Assembly: GCA_944325445.1 (NCBI GenBank)
Contig: CALVAG010000004.1
Location: forward strand, 1-64,000
Source of the DNA: an uncultured Bacteroidales bacterium
GTDB lineage: Bacteria > Bacteroidota > Bacteroidia > Bacteroidales > UBA932
DNA length: 64,000 bases
Direction of reading: 5' to 3'
In this document: one piece after another, positions 26,502 through 35,368 of the stretch
Layout: the number at the start of each line of letters is the position of its first letter
Position numbering within the stretch: the stretch's first letter is position 1
Program-made: the position numbers and the translations under genes
Notes under the pieces: model-generated
The model's database searches: none
Told to the model about the DNA's origin: nothing
Seen by the model: the letters and a program-made list of their open reading frames with translations, nothing else

Positions 26502-28826
26502 CTACCGTTTTCTTCTGCTTTTCCCGGAAGTGGGGTTCTGCTTGGATATCAATTCCAGACACTGCTCTGCCGTGAGCGTTTTGGCGTCCGTTCCTTTCGG
26601 TATCTTATAATTTTGCGAGTTGTGTTTTATGTAAGGTCCGAATCTGCCGTTAATCACCTCTATGTCATGTTCGGGAAAGGCCGAGATATGTTTGTCGGCC
26701 TCCTTTCTGCCGTGCTCTTCCAATACGGCGGCCGCCTGTTCCAGTGTTATCGTGTGCGGGTCGTATGATTTACCGAGCGAGACGAACTTTCCGTCGTATT
26801 TTATATAAGGCCCGAATCTGCCTGACGATGCTATAATCTCCTTCCCGTCGAGCTCCCCTACTTTTCTCGGAAGGGTAAAGAGCTCGAGAGCCTCTTCGAG
26901 GGTGATGCTCTCTATAAGCTGCCCTTTCTGAAGGCCGGCATATTTTTTGTCCGGATCATCATTGGCTCCCATCTGCACCAAAGGGCCGAACTTGCCCAAT
27001 CTTACGGTAAGCACCTTGCCTGTTTTGGGGTCGTTGCCCAATACCCGTTCCGCATTTTTATGCGCAGACTCTTTCAATGTCTCCTCCACCTGCCTGTGGA
27101 ACGGCCCGTAGAATGTCTCGAGTACTTTGTTCCAACTCTTTTTCCCTGCGGCTATTTTATCGAAATCCTCCTCTTCCTTGGCTGTAAAGCCGTAGTCCAG
27201 GATATCCGAAAAATTCGCTTTCAGAAAATCGGTTACGAGAATCCCTATATCCTGAGGGAAAAGCTTGCCCTTTTCGCTTCCGGAATTCTCGGTGCAGATG
27301 CTTTTTTCTATCGTATTGTCTTTTAAGGTGAATTTCCGATAGCTTCGTGAGACGCCTTCCCTGTCCTCCTTTACTATATACCCTCTTTGCGTGATGGTGG
27401 TGATGGTAGGGGCGTAAGTAGACGGACGGCCGATTCCCAGCTCCTCCAGCTTTTTTACAAGCGATGCCTCGCTATAGCGCGGCGGTCTTTGGGTAAAACG
27501 TTCTACGGCCGAAATCTCTATCATGCCGAGCTGCTCGTCTGCCGAAAGTCTGGGCAGAAGTTGCCCTGTCTCCCCCTCGTTCATCATTTCATCTCCGGTA
27601 TCGTCATCTTTCCCCTCTATATAAAGTTTAAGGAATCCGTCGAAAACAACCTGTTCTCCCTGGGAGATGAAGTGCTGGGCGAAATTGCTCCCCTCTATCG
27701 TTATATTGGTCTTTTCGATTTTTGCATCCGCCATTTGCGAGGCTATGCACCTTTTCCATATCAGGGAGTAGAGTTTTTTCTCCTGCACACTCCCCTCTAT
27801 TGTCGCATTTGCCGGATATGTAGGCCTGATTGCCTCGTGGGCCTCCTGCGCTCCCTTGGATTTTGTCTTGTACTGGCGCACCTTGGAGTACTCCTCCCCG
27901 TATGTCGTGCCTATGATCTGCTTTATGGTATTTATGGCGAGTTGGGAGAGGTTCGTGGAATCGGTACGCATATAGGTTATAAGTCCGCTTTCATAGAGTT
28001 TCTGGGCTATTCTCATGGTCTGCGAGACGGAAAAACCCAACTTCCTGGATGCCTCCTGCTGCAGGGCCGATGTGGTAAAGGGCGGAGCGGGAGTCCTTGT
28101 AATCTCTCTCTTTTTTATATCCGCAATCCTGAATGACGAATTTTTGCACTTTTCGAGAAAGGCTTCGGCGGAGGATGCATCTTCGAATTTCTCATCCAGA
28201 ACTGCGCTTAACCGGCCCTTTCCGCCTTCCGGTCTGAAAATGCCGGCAATCCTGTAGAAAGATTCGGCGTTGAATGCCATGATCTCGCGCTCCCTCTCTA
28301 CAATCAGCCTCACTGCTACAGACTGTACCCTTCCCGCCGAGAGTTTCGGGGCCACTTTTTTCCAAAGTATGGGCGAAAGCTCGAATCCGACTATTCTGTC
28401 GAGAATTCTACGGGCCTGCTGTGCCATTACAAGATCTATGTTTATGCCTCTCGGGTTCTCTATGGCGTTCAGAATCGCAGGTTTGGTGATTTCGTGGAAA
28501 ACGATTCTCCTGGTCTGTTCCGGTTTCAAGTTCAGCACCTGCTGCAGGTGCCATGCAATAGCCTCTCCCTCACGGTCTTCATCGGATGCCAGCCATACGG
28601 TGGAGGCCTTTTTGGAGAGCGATTTAAGCTCCTGCACAATCTTTTTCTTGTCGTCCGGAACCAGATAATCGGGCTTGAACCCGTTCTCTATGTCTATTCC
28701 AAGATGCTTTTTGCTTAAATCCCTGATATGTCCGAAACTCGATTTTACAGTAAAATCCTTACCCAGAAAACCCTCTATCGTCTTTGCCTTGGCAGGCGAC
28801 TCCACAATTACTAAATTCTCACCCAT
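26502..28826 (-). CDS. topA: DNA topoisomerase I (type IA)
   Basis: This 774-residue enzyme relaxes negative supercoils. The Toprim domain starts NLVIVESPAKAKT and has the acidic SDEDREGEA cluster (residues 81-89). The active-site tyrosine is Tyr285 in GLITYMRTDST. The C-terminal part has no four-cysteine zinc ribbons; instead it carries repeated GRFGPYIK-type units (Toprim C-terminal repeats, about 600-760) and a basic tail. The ATG at 28826 gives the N-terminus usual in the phylum. An in-frame ATG at 28841 would add five residues and is possible. Confidence 0.95.
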   Translation of the reverse strand: MGENLVIVESPAKAKTIEGFLGKDFTVKSSFGHIRDLSKKHLGIDIENGFKPDYLVPDDKKKIVQELKSLSKKASTVWLASDEDREGEAIAWHLQQVLNLKPEQTRRIVFHEITKPAILNAIENPRGINIDLVMAQQARRILDRIVGFELSPILWKKVAPKLSAGRVQSVAVRLIVEREREIMAFNAESFYRIAGIFRPEGGKGRLSAVLDEKFEDASSAEAFLEKCKNSSFRIADIKKREITRTPAPPFTTSALQQEASRKLGFSVSQTMRIAQKLYESGLITYMRTDSTNLSQLAINTIKQIIGTTYGEEYSKVRQYKTKSKGAQEAHEAIRPTYPANATIEGSVQEKKLYSLIWKRCIASQMADAKIEKTNITIEGSNFAQHFISQGEQVVFDGFLKLYIEGKDDDTGDEMMNEGETGQLLPRLSADEQLGMIEISAVERFTQRPPRYSEASLVKKLEELGIGRPSTYAPTITTITQRGYIVKEDREGVSRSYRKFTLKDNTIEKSICTENSGSEKGKLFPQDIGILVTDFLKANFSDILDYGFTAKEEEDFDKIAAGKKSWNKVLETFYGPFHRQVEETLKESAHKNAERVLGNDPKTGKVLTVRLGKFGPLVQMGANDDPDKKYAGLQKGQLIESITLEEALELFTLPRKVGELDGKEIIASSGRFGPYIKYDGKFVSLGKSYDPHTITLEQAAAVLEEHGRKEADKHISAFPEHDIEVINGRFGPYIKHNSQNYKIPKGTDAKTLTAEQCLELISKQNPTSGKSRRKR

Positions 28827-28893
28827 ACCGTTATGTTCCATAAAGAGTTTGCAAAGTAAGGCATAAAAGAAGGAATTATGCAAATTTTATTTC

Positions 28894-28901
28894 TATTTTT
28901 G
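28894..28901 (+). promoter_or_regulatory. Candidate -7 box of the PBP1A-ddl-prmC operon
   Basis: TATTTTTG matches TAnnTTTG, 22 bases before the PBP1A ATG. No -33 TTTG is found at the expected place. Confidence 0.4.
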
Positions 28902-28922
28902 CCGTAAATATTGTGTGCAACC

Positions 28923-31268
28923 ATGAAGATAAAGAACAGGAAAAAACTTATCAAATGGCTATGGCTGTTGGCGTTCAGCCCTATTATAATCATTCTCGTC
29001 TCGCTTTTGGTGGTTGGCATCACTGCCGATATACCCTCTTTTGAGGAGCTCGAAGACCCGAAAAGCAATCTGGCTACCGAGATTATCGCCAGAGACGGTA
29101 CGGTTATAAGTACGTTCCATATCGAAAACCGCTCTTATATATCATACGATGAACTCAGCCCGAGCTTGAGGGATGCTCTCGTGGCGACGGAGGATATCCG
29201 CTTCTATAACCATAGCGGCATAGATGTAAAGAGCCTGGCCCGCGTGGTTGTAAAATCGGTGCTTATGGGAAACCGCCGTTCGGGCGGCGGCGGCAGCACA
29301 ATCACGCAGCAGCTGGCAAAGACCCTCTTCCCGCGCGATACCGTAAGTTCCAAATTCCCGGGTGCAAAATATTTCGTGCTTGTAAACAATAAGCTGAAAG
29401 AGTGGATTACCGCCGTAAAGCTCGAGCGGAACTATACCAAAGAGGAGCTTATGAGCATGTATTTCAATGCCGTCTTCTTTGGCAGCAATTCGTACGGAGT
29501 CAAGGCTGCAGCCAATACTTTTTTTGCAAAAGAGCCGTCTGAACTCACTGTGGAGGAGAGTGCGCTTCTTGTAGGAATGGTAAATATGCCGACCCGTTAT
29601 AACCCGGTAAGAAATCCCGAGCTCTCCCTGCAAAGGCGCAACCATGTGCTTGGCCAGATGAACAAATACGGCTTCATCTCGCAGGCGCAGTATGACTCCA
29701 TAGTGCAGATCCCCATAAGGCTTTCATATAACCGGCAGGACCATAATTCAGGTCTTGCGCCCCATTTCAGGGATATGCTCAAAAGGGTCATGAGCGCAAG
29801 CGAACCTAACCCGAAGAATTACAGCAAGCGCGAAGATTATTCGGCCGACTCGCTTATGTGGGAAAGAGACCCCCTTTACGGATGGCTGAACAAGAACCGC
29901 AAGCCCGACGGCACAAAATATAACCTCGACAAGGACGGGCTTAAAATATATACTCCAATAGATGCAAAGATGCAGCAATATGCGCAGGAGGCGGTAGTCG
30001 AACATTTGAGTAAAAATCTCCAGCCGGCATTCGACAGGGAGTTGAAATGGAAAAGGAGAAAACCGTTCGACAACAGCGTGCCGGCAGATGTAATCGATCT
30101 GATAATGAAACAGGCCCGCCGCTGGAGCGACCGCTATCGCATGATGAAGCAGGGCGGCGCATCGGAGAGGGAAATACTCGAAAGTTTCGACAAGCCGGTT
30201 GATATGCGCGTCTTTGCATGGAACGACAAGGGCTACATAGATACTACCATGACGCCCAACGATTCCATCCGTTATTACAAGTCGTTCATACGTGCCGGGC
30301 TCATGGCCCTCGAACCCTCTACGGGCTATATAAGGGCATACGTGGGCAACGGAAACTACAGATATTTCAAATATGACCAGGTGCGTCAGGGCAAAAGGCA
30401 GGTAGGCTCTACATTCAAGCCATTCCTCTATACCTTGGCAATGCAGCAGGGATATACCCCGTGCGACAAGGTTGTGAACGTCCCCCAGTCGTTTATAATA
30501 GGCGAGGATGTATGGACACCCAAAAGTACCGACAGAGAGGAATGGATAGGGCAGACCGTAACCTTGAAATGGGGCCTGACACGGAGTTCGAACAACATAT
30601 CGGCCTATCTCATGAAGCAGTTCGGGCCTCAGGCGCTTGTGGAGATGGCCCATACAATGGGAATAAAGTGCTGGCTCGACCCGGTGGAATCTCTCTGCGT
30701 AGGTTCGGCGGATATCCCTGTCTATGAGATGGTGGGGGCATTCAATACCTTCCCCGGCAAGGGCGTTTATGTGGAGCCGCTGGCCGTATTGAGGATAGAG
30801 GACAAGATGGGCAATGTGCTTGCTACCTTTACCCCGAGCAAGAGGGAGGCCATAAGCGAGAGGACAGCCTATCTTATGGTAAACCTTATGCAGGGAGTGG
30901 TGAATATGGGTACCGCCAACAGGATAAGGCGGCTTTATGTGCCGGAGGGCGAGCTTGCCGGCAAGACGGGTACCACCAATGACCAGTCCGACGGATGGTT
31001 CATAGGCTATACTCCCAAACTGACGGCCGGCGTCTGGGTAGGCGCGGAAGACAGGCAGGTACACTTTGCCGGAATGGCTCTGGGACAGGGGGCGAATACC
31101 GCGCTGCCTATATGGGGTATATTTATGAAAAAGGTTATAGACGACGGAACATTGGGCGTTACAAAGTATGATACCTTCGAAGTTCCGCACGGTTTCAATA
31201 TCGATTTGAACTGCGACGGCAGCGACAGCGATTTGGGCTCTTCTGCCGAAGACTCTTTCTTTGATTGA
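28923..31268 (+). CDS. mrcA: Penicillin-binding protein 1A (bifunctional)
   Basis: This 781-residue class A PBP makes and cross-links peptidoglycan. One membrane anchor (about 10-34) precedes the GT51 glycosyltransferase domain, which has Glu90 in ATEDIRFYNHSGID, GGSTITQQLAK (122-133) and RNYTKEELMSMYFN. The transpeptidase domain has Ser496-T-F-Lys499, Ser555-Ser-Asn557 and Lys681-Thr-Gly-Thr. An inserted segment between them (about 280-440) is long and charged. The ATG at 28923 is used. It is the first gene of an operon with ddl (two-base gap) and prmC, so two of the three genes make cell wall. Confidence 0.95.
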   Translation: MKIKNRKKLIKWLWLLAFSPIIIILVSLLVVGITADIPSFEELEDPKSNLATEIIARDGTVISTFHIENRSYISYDELSPSLRDALVATEDIRFYNHSGIDVKSLARVVVKSVLMGNRRSGGGGSTITQQLAKTLFPRDTVSSKFPGAKYFVLVNNKLKEWITAVKLERNYTKEELMSMYFNAVFFGSNSYGVKAAANTFFAKEPSELTVEESALLVGMVNMPTRYNPVRNPELSLQRRNHVLGQMNKYGFISQAQYDSIVQIPIRLSYNRQDHNSGLAPHFRDMLKRVMSASEPNPKNYSKREDYSADSLMWERDPLYGWLNKNRKPDGTKYNLDKDGLKIYTPIDAKMQQYAQEAVVEHLSKNLQPAFDRELKWKRRKPFDNSVPADVIDLIMKQARRWSDRYRMMKQGGASEREILESFDKPVDMRVFAWNDKGYIDTTMTPNDSIRYYKSFIRAGLMALEPSTGYIRAYVGNGNYRYFKYDQVRQGKRQVGSTFKPFLYTLAMQQGYTPCDKVVNVPQSFIIGEDVWTPKSTDREEWIGQTVTLKWGLTRSSNNISAYLMKQFGPQALVEMAHTMGIKCWLDPVESLCVGSADIPVYEMVGAFNTFPGKGVYVEPLAVLRIEDKMGNVLATFTPSKREAISERTAYLMVNLMQGVVNMGTANRIRRLYVPEGELAGKTGTTNDQSDGWFIGYTPKLTAGVWVGAEDRQVHFAGMALGQGANTALPIWGIFMKKVIDDGTLGVTKYDTFEVPHGFNIDLNCDGSDSDLGSSAEDSFFD

Positions 31269-31270
31269 AA

Positions 31271-32227
31271 ATGAAAAAAAACATAGCTTTAATTTATGGC
31301 GGAAACTCCTCTGAATGGCAGATTTCCATCCAGAGCGGCAAGTTTGTGGCTTCGCATATAGACAAAGACAGGTATAACGTATATGAGGTGCTTTTGCGCG
31401 GTGCAAGCTGGAGTGTGGGCGGCACGGAAATAGACAAGACCGATTTTTCTCTCACCGTAGGCGGTGAAAAAATCAGATTCGACATGGCCTTTATCCTCAT
31501 TCACGGCACGCCCGGAGAAAACGGACTGTTGCAGGGGTATCTGGAGATGCTAGGCGTTCCGTTCAACACCTGTTCGGCCTTTGTATCCGCACTTACATTC
31601 GACAAACACTCCTGCAAGCGCTTTCTGGATTTTGCAGGGGTGAAAATGGCAAAAGATCTCTTCCTCAGGCGCGGCAGCGAATATACGCCTGCAGAGATAG
31701 TGAGGGATCTGGGGTTGCCTCTCTTTGTAAAACCCTCCAACGGAGGCAGCAGTTTCGGCGTTACGAAAGTCAAGCACGAAGATGAACTGGCGGCGGCTAT
31801 GGAAGAGGCCTTCAAGGAGTGCGATTCGGTACTTATAGAGGAGGCTCTGCGGGGGCGTGAACTTACCAACGGCATCTATTGCGAAGGCGGGAGGCTGATA
31901 ACCTTGCCGGTTACGGAGATTATTACCGAAAGGGAATTTTTCGATTACGATGCAAAGTATCTGGGCGAGAGCAACGAGGTCTGCCCTGCAGAGATACCCG
32001 AAACTCTTTCCGAAAAGGTGCGGGAGATGACCGCGTTTATATATAACTATCTAGGCTGCAAGGGGCTCGTGAGGATGGATTATATTCTCAACGGAGAGGA
32101 TATCTACTTTCTTGAAATAAACACCGTGCCCGGAATGACCCCCATGAGCCTTGTCCCGGGGCAGGTGAGGGCCGCAGGCATAGATTTGCAGCAATTTTTT
32201 ACAACTCTCATAGAGGAGTCGCTTTGA
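31271..32227 (+). CDS. ddl: D-alanine--D-alanine ligase
   Basis: This 318-residue ATP-grasp enzyme makes the D-Ala-D-Ala end of the peptidoglycan stem peptide. It has ALIYGGNSSEWQISIQSG at the start, FILIHGTPGENGLLQGYLEMLGVPFNTC for substrate binding, FVKPSNGGSSFGVTKV for the ATP lid and FLEINTVPGMTPMSLVPGQ for metal binding. The usual GENG motif is intact. The ATG at 31271 lies two bases after the PBP1A stop, and the end overlaps the next gene by four bases. Confidence 0.96.
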   Translation: MKKNIALIYGGNSSEWQISIQSGKFVASHIDKDRYNVYEVLLRGASWSVGGTEIDKTDFSLTVGGEKIRFDMAFILIHGTPGENGLLQGYLEMLGVPFNTCSAFVSALTFDKHSCKRFLDFAGVKMAKDLFLRRGSEYTPAEIVRDLGLPLFVKPSNGGSSFGVTKVKHEDELAAAMEEAFKECDSVLIEEALRGRELTNGIYCEGGRLITLPVTEIITEREFFDYDAKYLGESNEVCPAEIPETLSEKVREMTAFIYNYLGCKGLVRMDYILNGEDIYFLEINTVPGMTPMSLVPGQVRAAGIDLQQFFTTLIEESL

Positions 32228-33108
32228 CACCGGGGTCCTTCATAAAAAGCCTGAAATCTTCCCTTTCGGAACTGGGCTGGTATAGCCCGGAGGAGATAAG
32301 GGGAGCGGGGCGCATATTGCTGGAGGAGTTAGCCAATATCGAATATTATAAAATTCTGACAGAGCCGGACATCGAATTGGCTGCGGATACGGCGGAGCGG
32401 CTGCAACGTGCGGCGGAACGTCTGGGCAGGGGGGAGCCTTTGCAATATATCCTGGGGTACGGCTGGTTTTACGGCTACAGGTTCAATCTGTGCGAAGATG
32501 TGCTGATCCCCCGTCCCGAGACGGAAGAGCTGGTAAGGATGGTGCTGGATGATACCGCCGGCGCAACGGAAAAGCCTGCGGCACTCCTTGATGTATGCAC
32601 GGGCAGCGGCTGTATAGCATGGGCTCTCCAGTTGAAATTGCCCGAGTGCAGGCTCTATGGATGCGATATTTCAAAAAAGGCCCTTGACATTGCCTCGGCT
32701 CAGCATCCTGAGGGGGCGGAGAGGGTGGCGAATGCGCCCGTTTTTTTCAAGTGCGATGTATTGGGCGGAGAGCTGGAGCGGAATGCTGTCGGGATGCCAT
32801 ACGATATTATAATAAGTAATCCCCCGTATGTATGCGAAAGCGAGAAGAGAATGATGCGCCCCAATGTGCTGGATTATGAACCCGGCCTGGCCCTTTTTGT
32901 GCCGGATGAAAATCCGCTGCTCTTTTATGAGAAAATCGCGGATGCTGCGGCAAGGCTGTTGAAGCGGGGAGGAAGAGTCTATTTCGAGATAAACGAGAGA
33001 TTTCCGGAGCAGGTTGTGCAGCTGCTTGAAAAATACGGATTTGGAAATGCCGGGGCTTTCAATGACCTTTACGGCAAACCCCGTTTCGTAAAGGGCGTTT
33101 TGGAATAA
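32224..33108 (+). CDS. prmC: Release factor glutamine N5-methyltransferase
   Basis: This 294-residue S-adenosylmethionine enzyme methylates the GGQ glutamine of release factors. An N-terminal helical domain is followed by LIPRPETEELV, LLDVCTGSGCIAWAL (SAM site) and IISNPPYV, the NPPY catalytic motif. The start is a TTG at 32224 overlapping the ddl stop (TTGA). No in-frame ATG occurs in the first 60 codons, so this TTG is the best reading, with translation probably coupled to ddl. Confidence 0.92.
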   Translation: MTPGSFIKSLKSSLSELGWYSPEEIRGAGRILLEELANIEYYKILTEPDIELAADTAERLQRAAERLGRGEPLQYILGYGWFYGYRFNLCEDVLIPRPETEELVRMVLDDTAGATEKPAALLDVCTGSGCIAWALQLKLPECRLYGCDISKKALDIASAQHPEGAERVANAPVFFKCDVLGGELERNAVGMPYDIIISNPPYVCESEKRMMRPNVLDYEPGLALFVPDENPLLFYEKIADAAARLLKRGGRVYFEINERFPEQVVQLLEKYGFGNAGAFNDLYGKPRFVKGVLE

Positions 33109-33129
33109 CCGCAAAAAAGTGTGAAAAAA

Positions 33130-33162
33130 TTTGCAGTTGTAAAAAATGTTTTGTTAAATTTG
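33130..33162 (+). promoter_or_regulatory. Promoter of the trp leader-trpB unit
   Basis: TTTG at 33130-33133 and TAAATTTG at 33155-33162 are separated by 21 bases, two more than the ideal 19. The expected transcription start is about 33168-33170, right at the first ATG of the leader peptide. Confidence 0.6.
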
Positions 33163-33168
33163 TAACCG

Positions 33169-33219
33169 ATGAAAACAACGATGTTGAATAATCAGTATTG
33201 GTGGTGGCACAAGATGTAA
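33169..33219 (+). CDS. Tryptophan leader peptide with three consecutive Trp codons
   Basis: This 16-codon reading frame, MKTTMLNNQYWWWHKM, ends in TAA. Codons 11-13 (33199-33207) are TGG TGG TGG. Tryptophan is the rarest amino acid in proteins, so three in a row in a short frame placed between a promoter and a terminator is the classical mark of ribosome-mediated attenuation. The predicted transcript start is at or very near the first ATG, so translation may begin leaderless there or at the second in-frame ATG (33181), which still includes all three Trp codons. The stop codon lies in the loop of the following hairpin. Confidence 0.82.
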   Translation: MKTTMLNNQYWWWHKM

Positions 33220-33309
33220 CTCTTGTGAGCATTGCCGTATTTATTTAACATCTAAGTAATCAGATAGAACTATACAAAAGGCCCGGTGCTCACGCATCCG
33301 GGTCTTTTT
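33208..33309 (+). promoter_or_regulatory. Tryptophan attenuator (pause hairpin, antiterminator, terminator)
   Basis: Three competing helices can be drawn. (a) Pause hairpin: CACAAGA (33208-33214), directly after the Trp codons, with TCTTGTG (33221-33227), seven perfect pairs. (b) Antiterminator: GTGAGCATTG (33225-33234) with CGGTGCTCAC (33284-33293), ten pairs with two G-T. (c) Terminator: GGCCCGG (33280-33286) with CCGGGTC (33298-33304). Helix (b) shares bases with both (a) and (c), so a ribosome stalled on the Trp codons would free (b) and block (c). This is the E. coli trp logic built from unrelated sequence. Confidence 0.82.
33276..33309 (+). terminator. Conditional terminator of the trp attenuator
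   Basis: AAAAGGCCCGG pairs with CCGGGTCTTTT around an 11-base loop and is followed by T residues. It lies 65 bases before the trpB start. The loop carries the sequence TGCTCAC that pairs with the upstream antiterminator strand. Confidence 0.85.
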
Positions 33310-33373
33310 GTTTTGGCCTTAACTGAATTTGAAATATGCGCATAATATTATAAATCCTTTAAAACTTGAAAAA

Positions 33374-34672
33374 ATGAAACTGACTAAAAAAATTACGCTC
33401 CCCGAGAGCGAGATGCCCAGACAATGGTATAATATATTGGCGGATATGCCAAATGCTCCCCAACCGCTGCTCAATCCCAAGACAAGAGAGCCGCTCAAAC
33501 CGGAGGAGATGGAACCTCTCTTTGCAAAAGAGCTGGTAGCCCAGGAGTTCTCGAAGGAGCGTTTCATAGATATACCCGACGAGGTTCTCACCCTTTTGAA
33601 AATCTACAGGCCTACGCCATTGGTAAGGGCTTCCGGGCTGGAAAAGGCTCTGGATACTCCTGCAAAGATCTATTTCAAGAATGAGAGCGTCAGCCCGGTA
33701 GGTTCGCATAAATTGAATTCCGCGATACCGCAGGCCTATTACAACGCAAAACAGGGTATAAAGCATATTACTACGGAAACCGGAGCGGGACAGTGGGGCT
33801 CTGCATTGAGCATCGCCTGCCAGCATTTCGGTCTGGATCTGAACGTATTTATGGTAAAGAACAGCTATAATCTCAAGCCATATAGAAAAATAGTGATGAG
33901 AACCTACGGCGGACAGGTGCATGCAAGCCCTTCGAACGTTACAAAGTTCGGACGCGATATCCTTGCAAAAGACCCCGATTGCCAGGGTAGCCTCGGAATA
34001 GCCATATCTGAGGCCGTGGAGATGGCATTGGAGACCCCGAACTGCCGCTATACGCTCGGTTCGGTCCTGAACCATGTGCTGCTGCATCAGACAATCATAG
34101 GTCTGGAAGCGGAGAAACAGCTTGAGATGACCGGCGACTATCCCGACAAGGTTATAGCATGTTTCGGAGGCGGTTCAAACTTCTCCGGAATTTCGTTCCC
34201 ATTCCTCAGGCACAATCTGAAAGATGGCAAGAAAACCCGCTTCATGGCGGCTGAACCCTCTGCATGCCCCAAACTTACAAAGGGCAAAATGGATTACGAC
34301 TTCGGCGATACCGCCGGCATGACTCCGCTCATCCCCATGTACACGCTCGGCCATGATTTCCAGCCGGCGCAGATACATGCCGCAGGATTGCGCTACCACG
34401 GAGGCGGACAAATCGTAAGCCAGCTCAAGCAGGACGGGCTGATAGAGTCGTATGCCATAGAACAGAAGGACGCGCTCAATGCAGGACTGCTCTTTTCGCG
34501 TTGCGAAGGCATAATCCCCGCTCCTGAATCTACGCATGCAATCGCCCTTGCAATACGTGAAGCCCTTGCAGCCAAAGAGGCAGGCAAAGAGGAGGTGATA
34601 CTCTTCAACCTTTCCGGTCACGGGCTTTTGGATATTGCAACCTACGAGATGCTGCTCGACGGAAAACTCTAA
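33374..34672 (+). CDS. trpB: Tryptophan synthase beta chain, TrpB2 type
   Basis: This 432-residue PLP enzyme makes tryptophan from indole and serine. The PLP lysine is Lys113 in GSHKLNSA, the catalytic Glu is Glu135 in ETGAGQWG, and the phosphate loop is CFGGGSNFSG. The extended N-terminus and the GQWG sequence mark the TrpB2 (TrpB-like) subgroup, which works without a standard TrpA. No trpA or other trp gene is in the window, so it may salvage indole. I choose the ATG at 33374; an in-frame TTG at 33329 would add 15 residues. The gene is preceded by a complete-looking tryptophan attenuator. Confidence 0.94.
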   Translation: MKLTKKITLPESEMPRQWYNILADMPNAPQPLLNPKTREPLKPEEMEPLFAKELVAQEFSKERFIDIPDEVLTLLKIYRPTPLVRASGLEKALDTPAKIYFKNESVSPVGSHKLNSAIPQAYYNAKQGIKHITTETGAGQWGSALSIACQHFGLDLNVFMVKNSYNLKPYRKIVMRTYGGQVHASPSNVTKFGRDILAKDPDCQGSLGIAISEAVEMALETPNCRYTLGSVLNHVLLHQTIIGLEAEKQLEMTGDYPDKVIACFGGGSNFSGISFPFLRHNLKDGKKTRFMAAEPSACPKLTKGKMDYDFGDTAGMTPLIPMYTLGHDFQPAQIHAAGLRYHGGGQIVSQLKQDGLIESYAIEQKDALNAGLLFSRCEGIIPAPESTHAIALAIREALAAKEAGKEEVILFNLSGHGLLDIATYEMLLDGKL

Positions 34673-34687
34673 CAGCCGCGGGGCAGG

Positions 34688-35320
34688 CTACTCGCAGTAT
34701 AGCTTGTCTGTGTAGAGCACACCGTCGAGGTGGTCTGTCTCATGCTGGAAAATCACCGCCGTGTACCCTTGGACAGTGTCATTCACTGTTTCGAGGGTCT
34801 GCGGGCAGGTGTATGATATCACAACGCTCTGCGCTCTCTCTACAATGCCGCTCGTATCCGGGACAGAGAGGCATCCTTCACGCCCTGTCTGCTTTTCGGC
34901 CGAATATTCCGTAATACGGATGTTCGGGTAGACTTCGAACGGAGCTCCCTCCTTGTCGTAGCGCTGTACGGCTACGACCCTTTTCAAAATTCCTACCTGC
35001 GGGGCGGCAAGGCCTACGCCGTCTACAGTGCTGTCTGAAACGGTCGTTACAAGCCGCTTTGCTAACAGTTTGTAAGTATCAGAGGCGATTTCTCTTTCCG
35101 AGAGTAATAATGAGGGCCTTCTTAATAACAGACTGTCAGCTTTGTTCTCGATTGTAAGCACCCTCATCAAGGTAGAAGAATCTCCAGACAGAATCAGCGA
35201 GAGTTCCTTTTTGGAAAAGGAGCCTTCACGGGTGCCGCATGAGCAGATGACTGTACATGCAACAGTGCAAATGGAGAGAATTTTCAGCGTGGTGATAATA
35301 TGATTTTTAGTGAAACTCAT
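34688..35320 (-). CDS. Peptide deformylase-like lipoprotein
   Basis: This 210-residue protein has all three peptide-deformylase motifs: GVGLAAPQVG (101-110), EGCLS (148-152, metal Cys150) and HETDH (193-197, two metal His and the catalytic Glu). Unlike normal Def, it begins with about 28 extra residues that form a signal sequence with a probable lipobox (I-C-S-Cys28), followed by a 60-residue spacer. It is therefore predicted to be anchored in the envelope, where formyl-methionine nascent chains do not occur. It may act on exported formyl peptides or as a metallopeptidase of other specificity. It is divergent from the C25-peptidase operon, with shared regulatory DNA between them. The ATG at 35320 is clear. 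Confidence 0.85.
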   Translation of the reverse strand: MSFTKNHIITTLKILSICTVACTVICSCGTREGSFSKKELSLILSGDSSTLMRVLTIENKADSLLLRRPSLLLSEREIASDTYKLLAKRLVTTVSDSTVDGVGLAAPQVGILKRVVAVQRYDKEGAPFEVYPNIRITEYSAEKQTGREGCLSVPDTSGIVERAQSVVISYTCPQTLETVNDTVQGYTAVIFQHETDHLDGVLYTDKLYCE

Positions 35321-35368
35321 GGCTTTTACAGTAAAAATTTTTAAGTATTTTATTTTATTTTATTTTCG

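Noticed and set aside
29748..31406. A 552-codon open frame on the reverse strand opposite the PBP1A gene
   Set aside because: It is the antisense shadow of a gene whose catalytic motifs are all intact. Its translation is rich in Cys, His, Tyr and Arg, has no recognisable domain, and has no promoter or ribosome site.
33329..33373. An upstream TTG start for trpB that adds 15 residues
   Set aside because: The ATG at 33374 matches the family's N-terminus, while the extra stretch follows just after the attenuator terminator and looks like untranslated leader.
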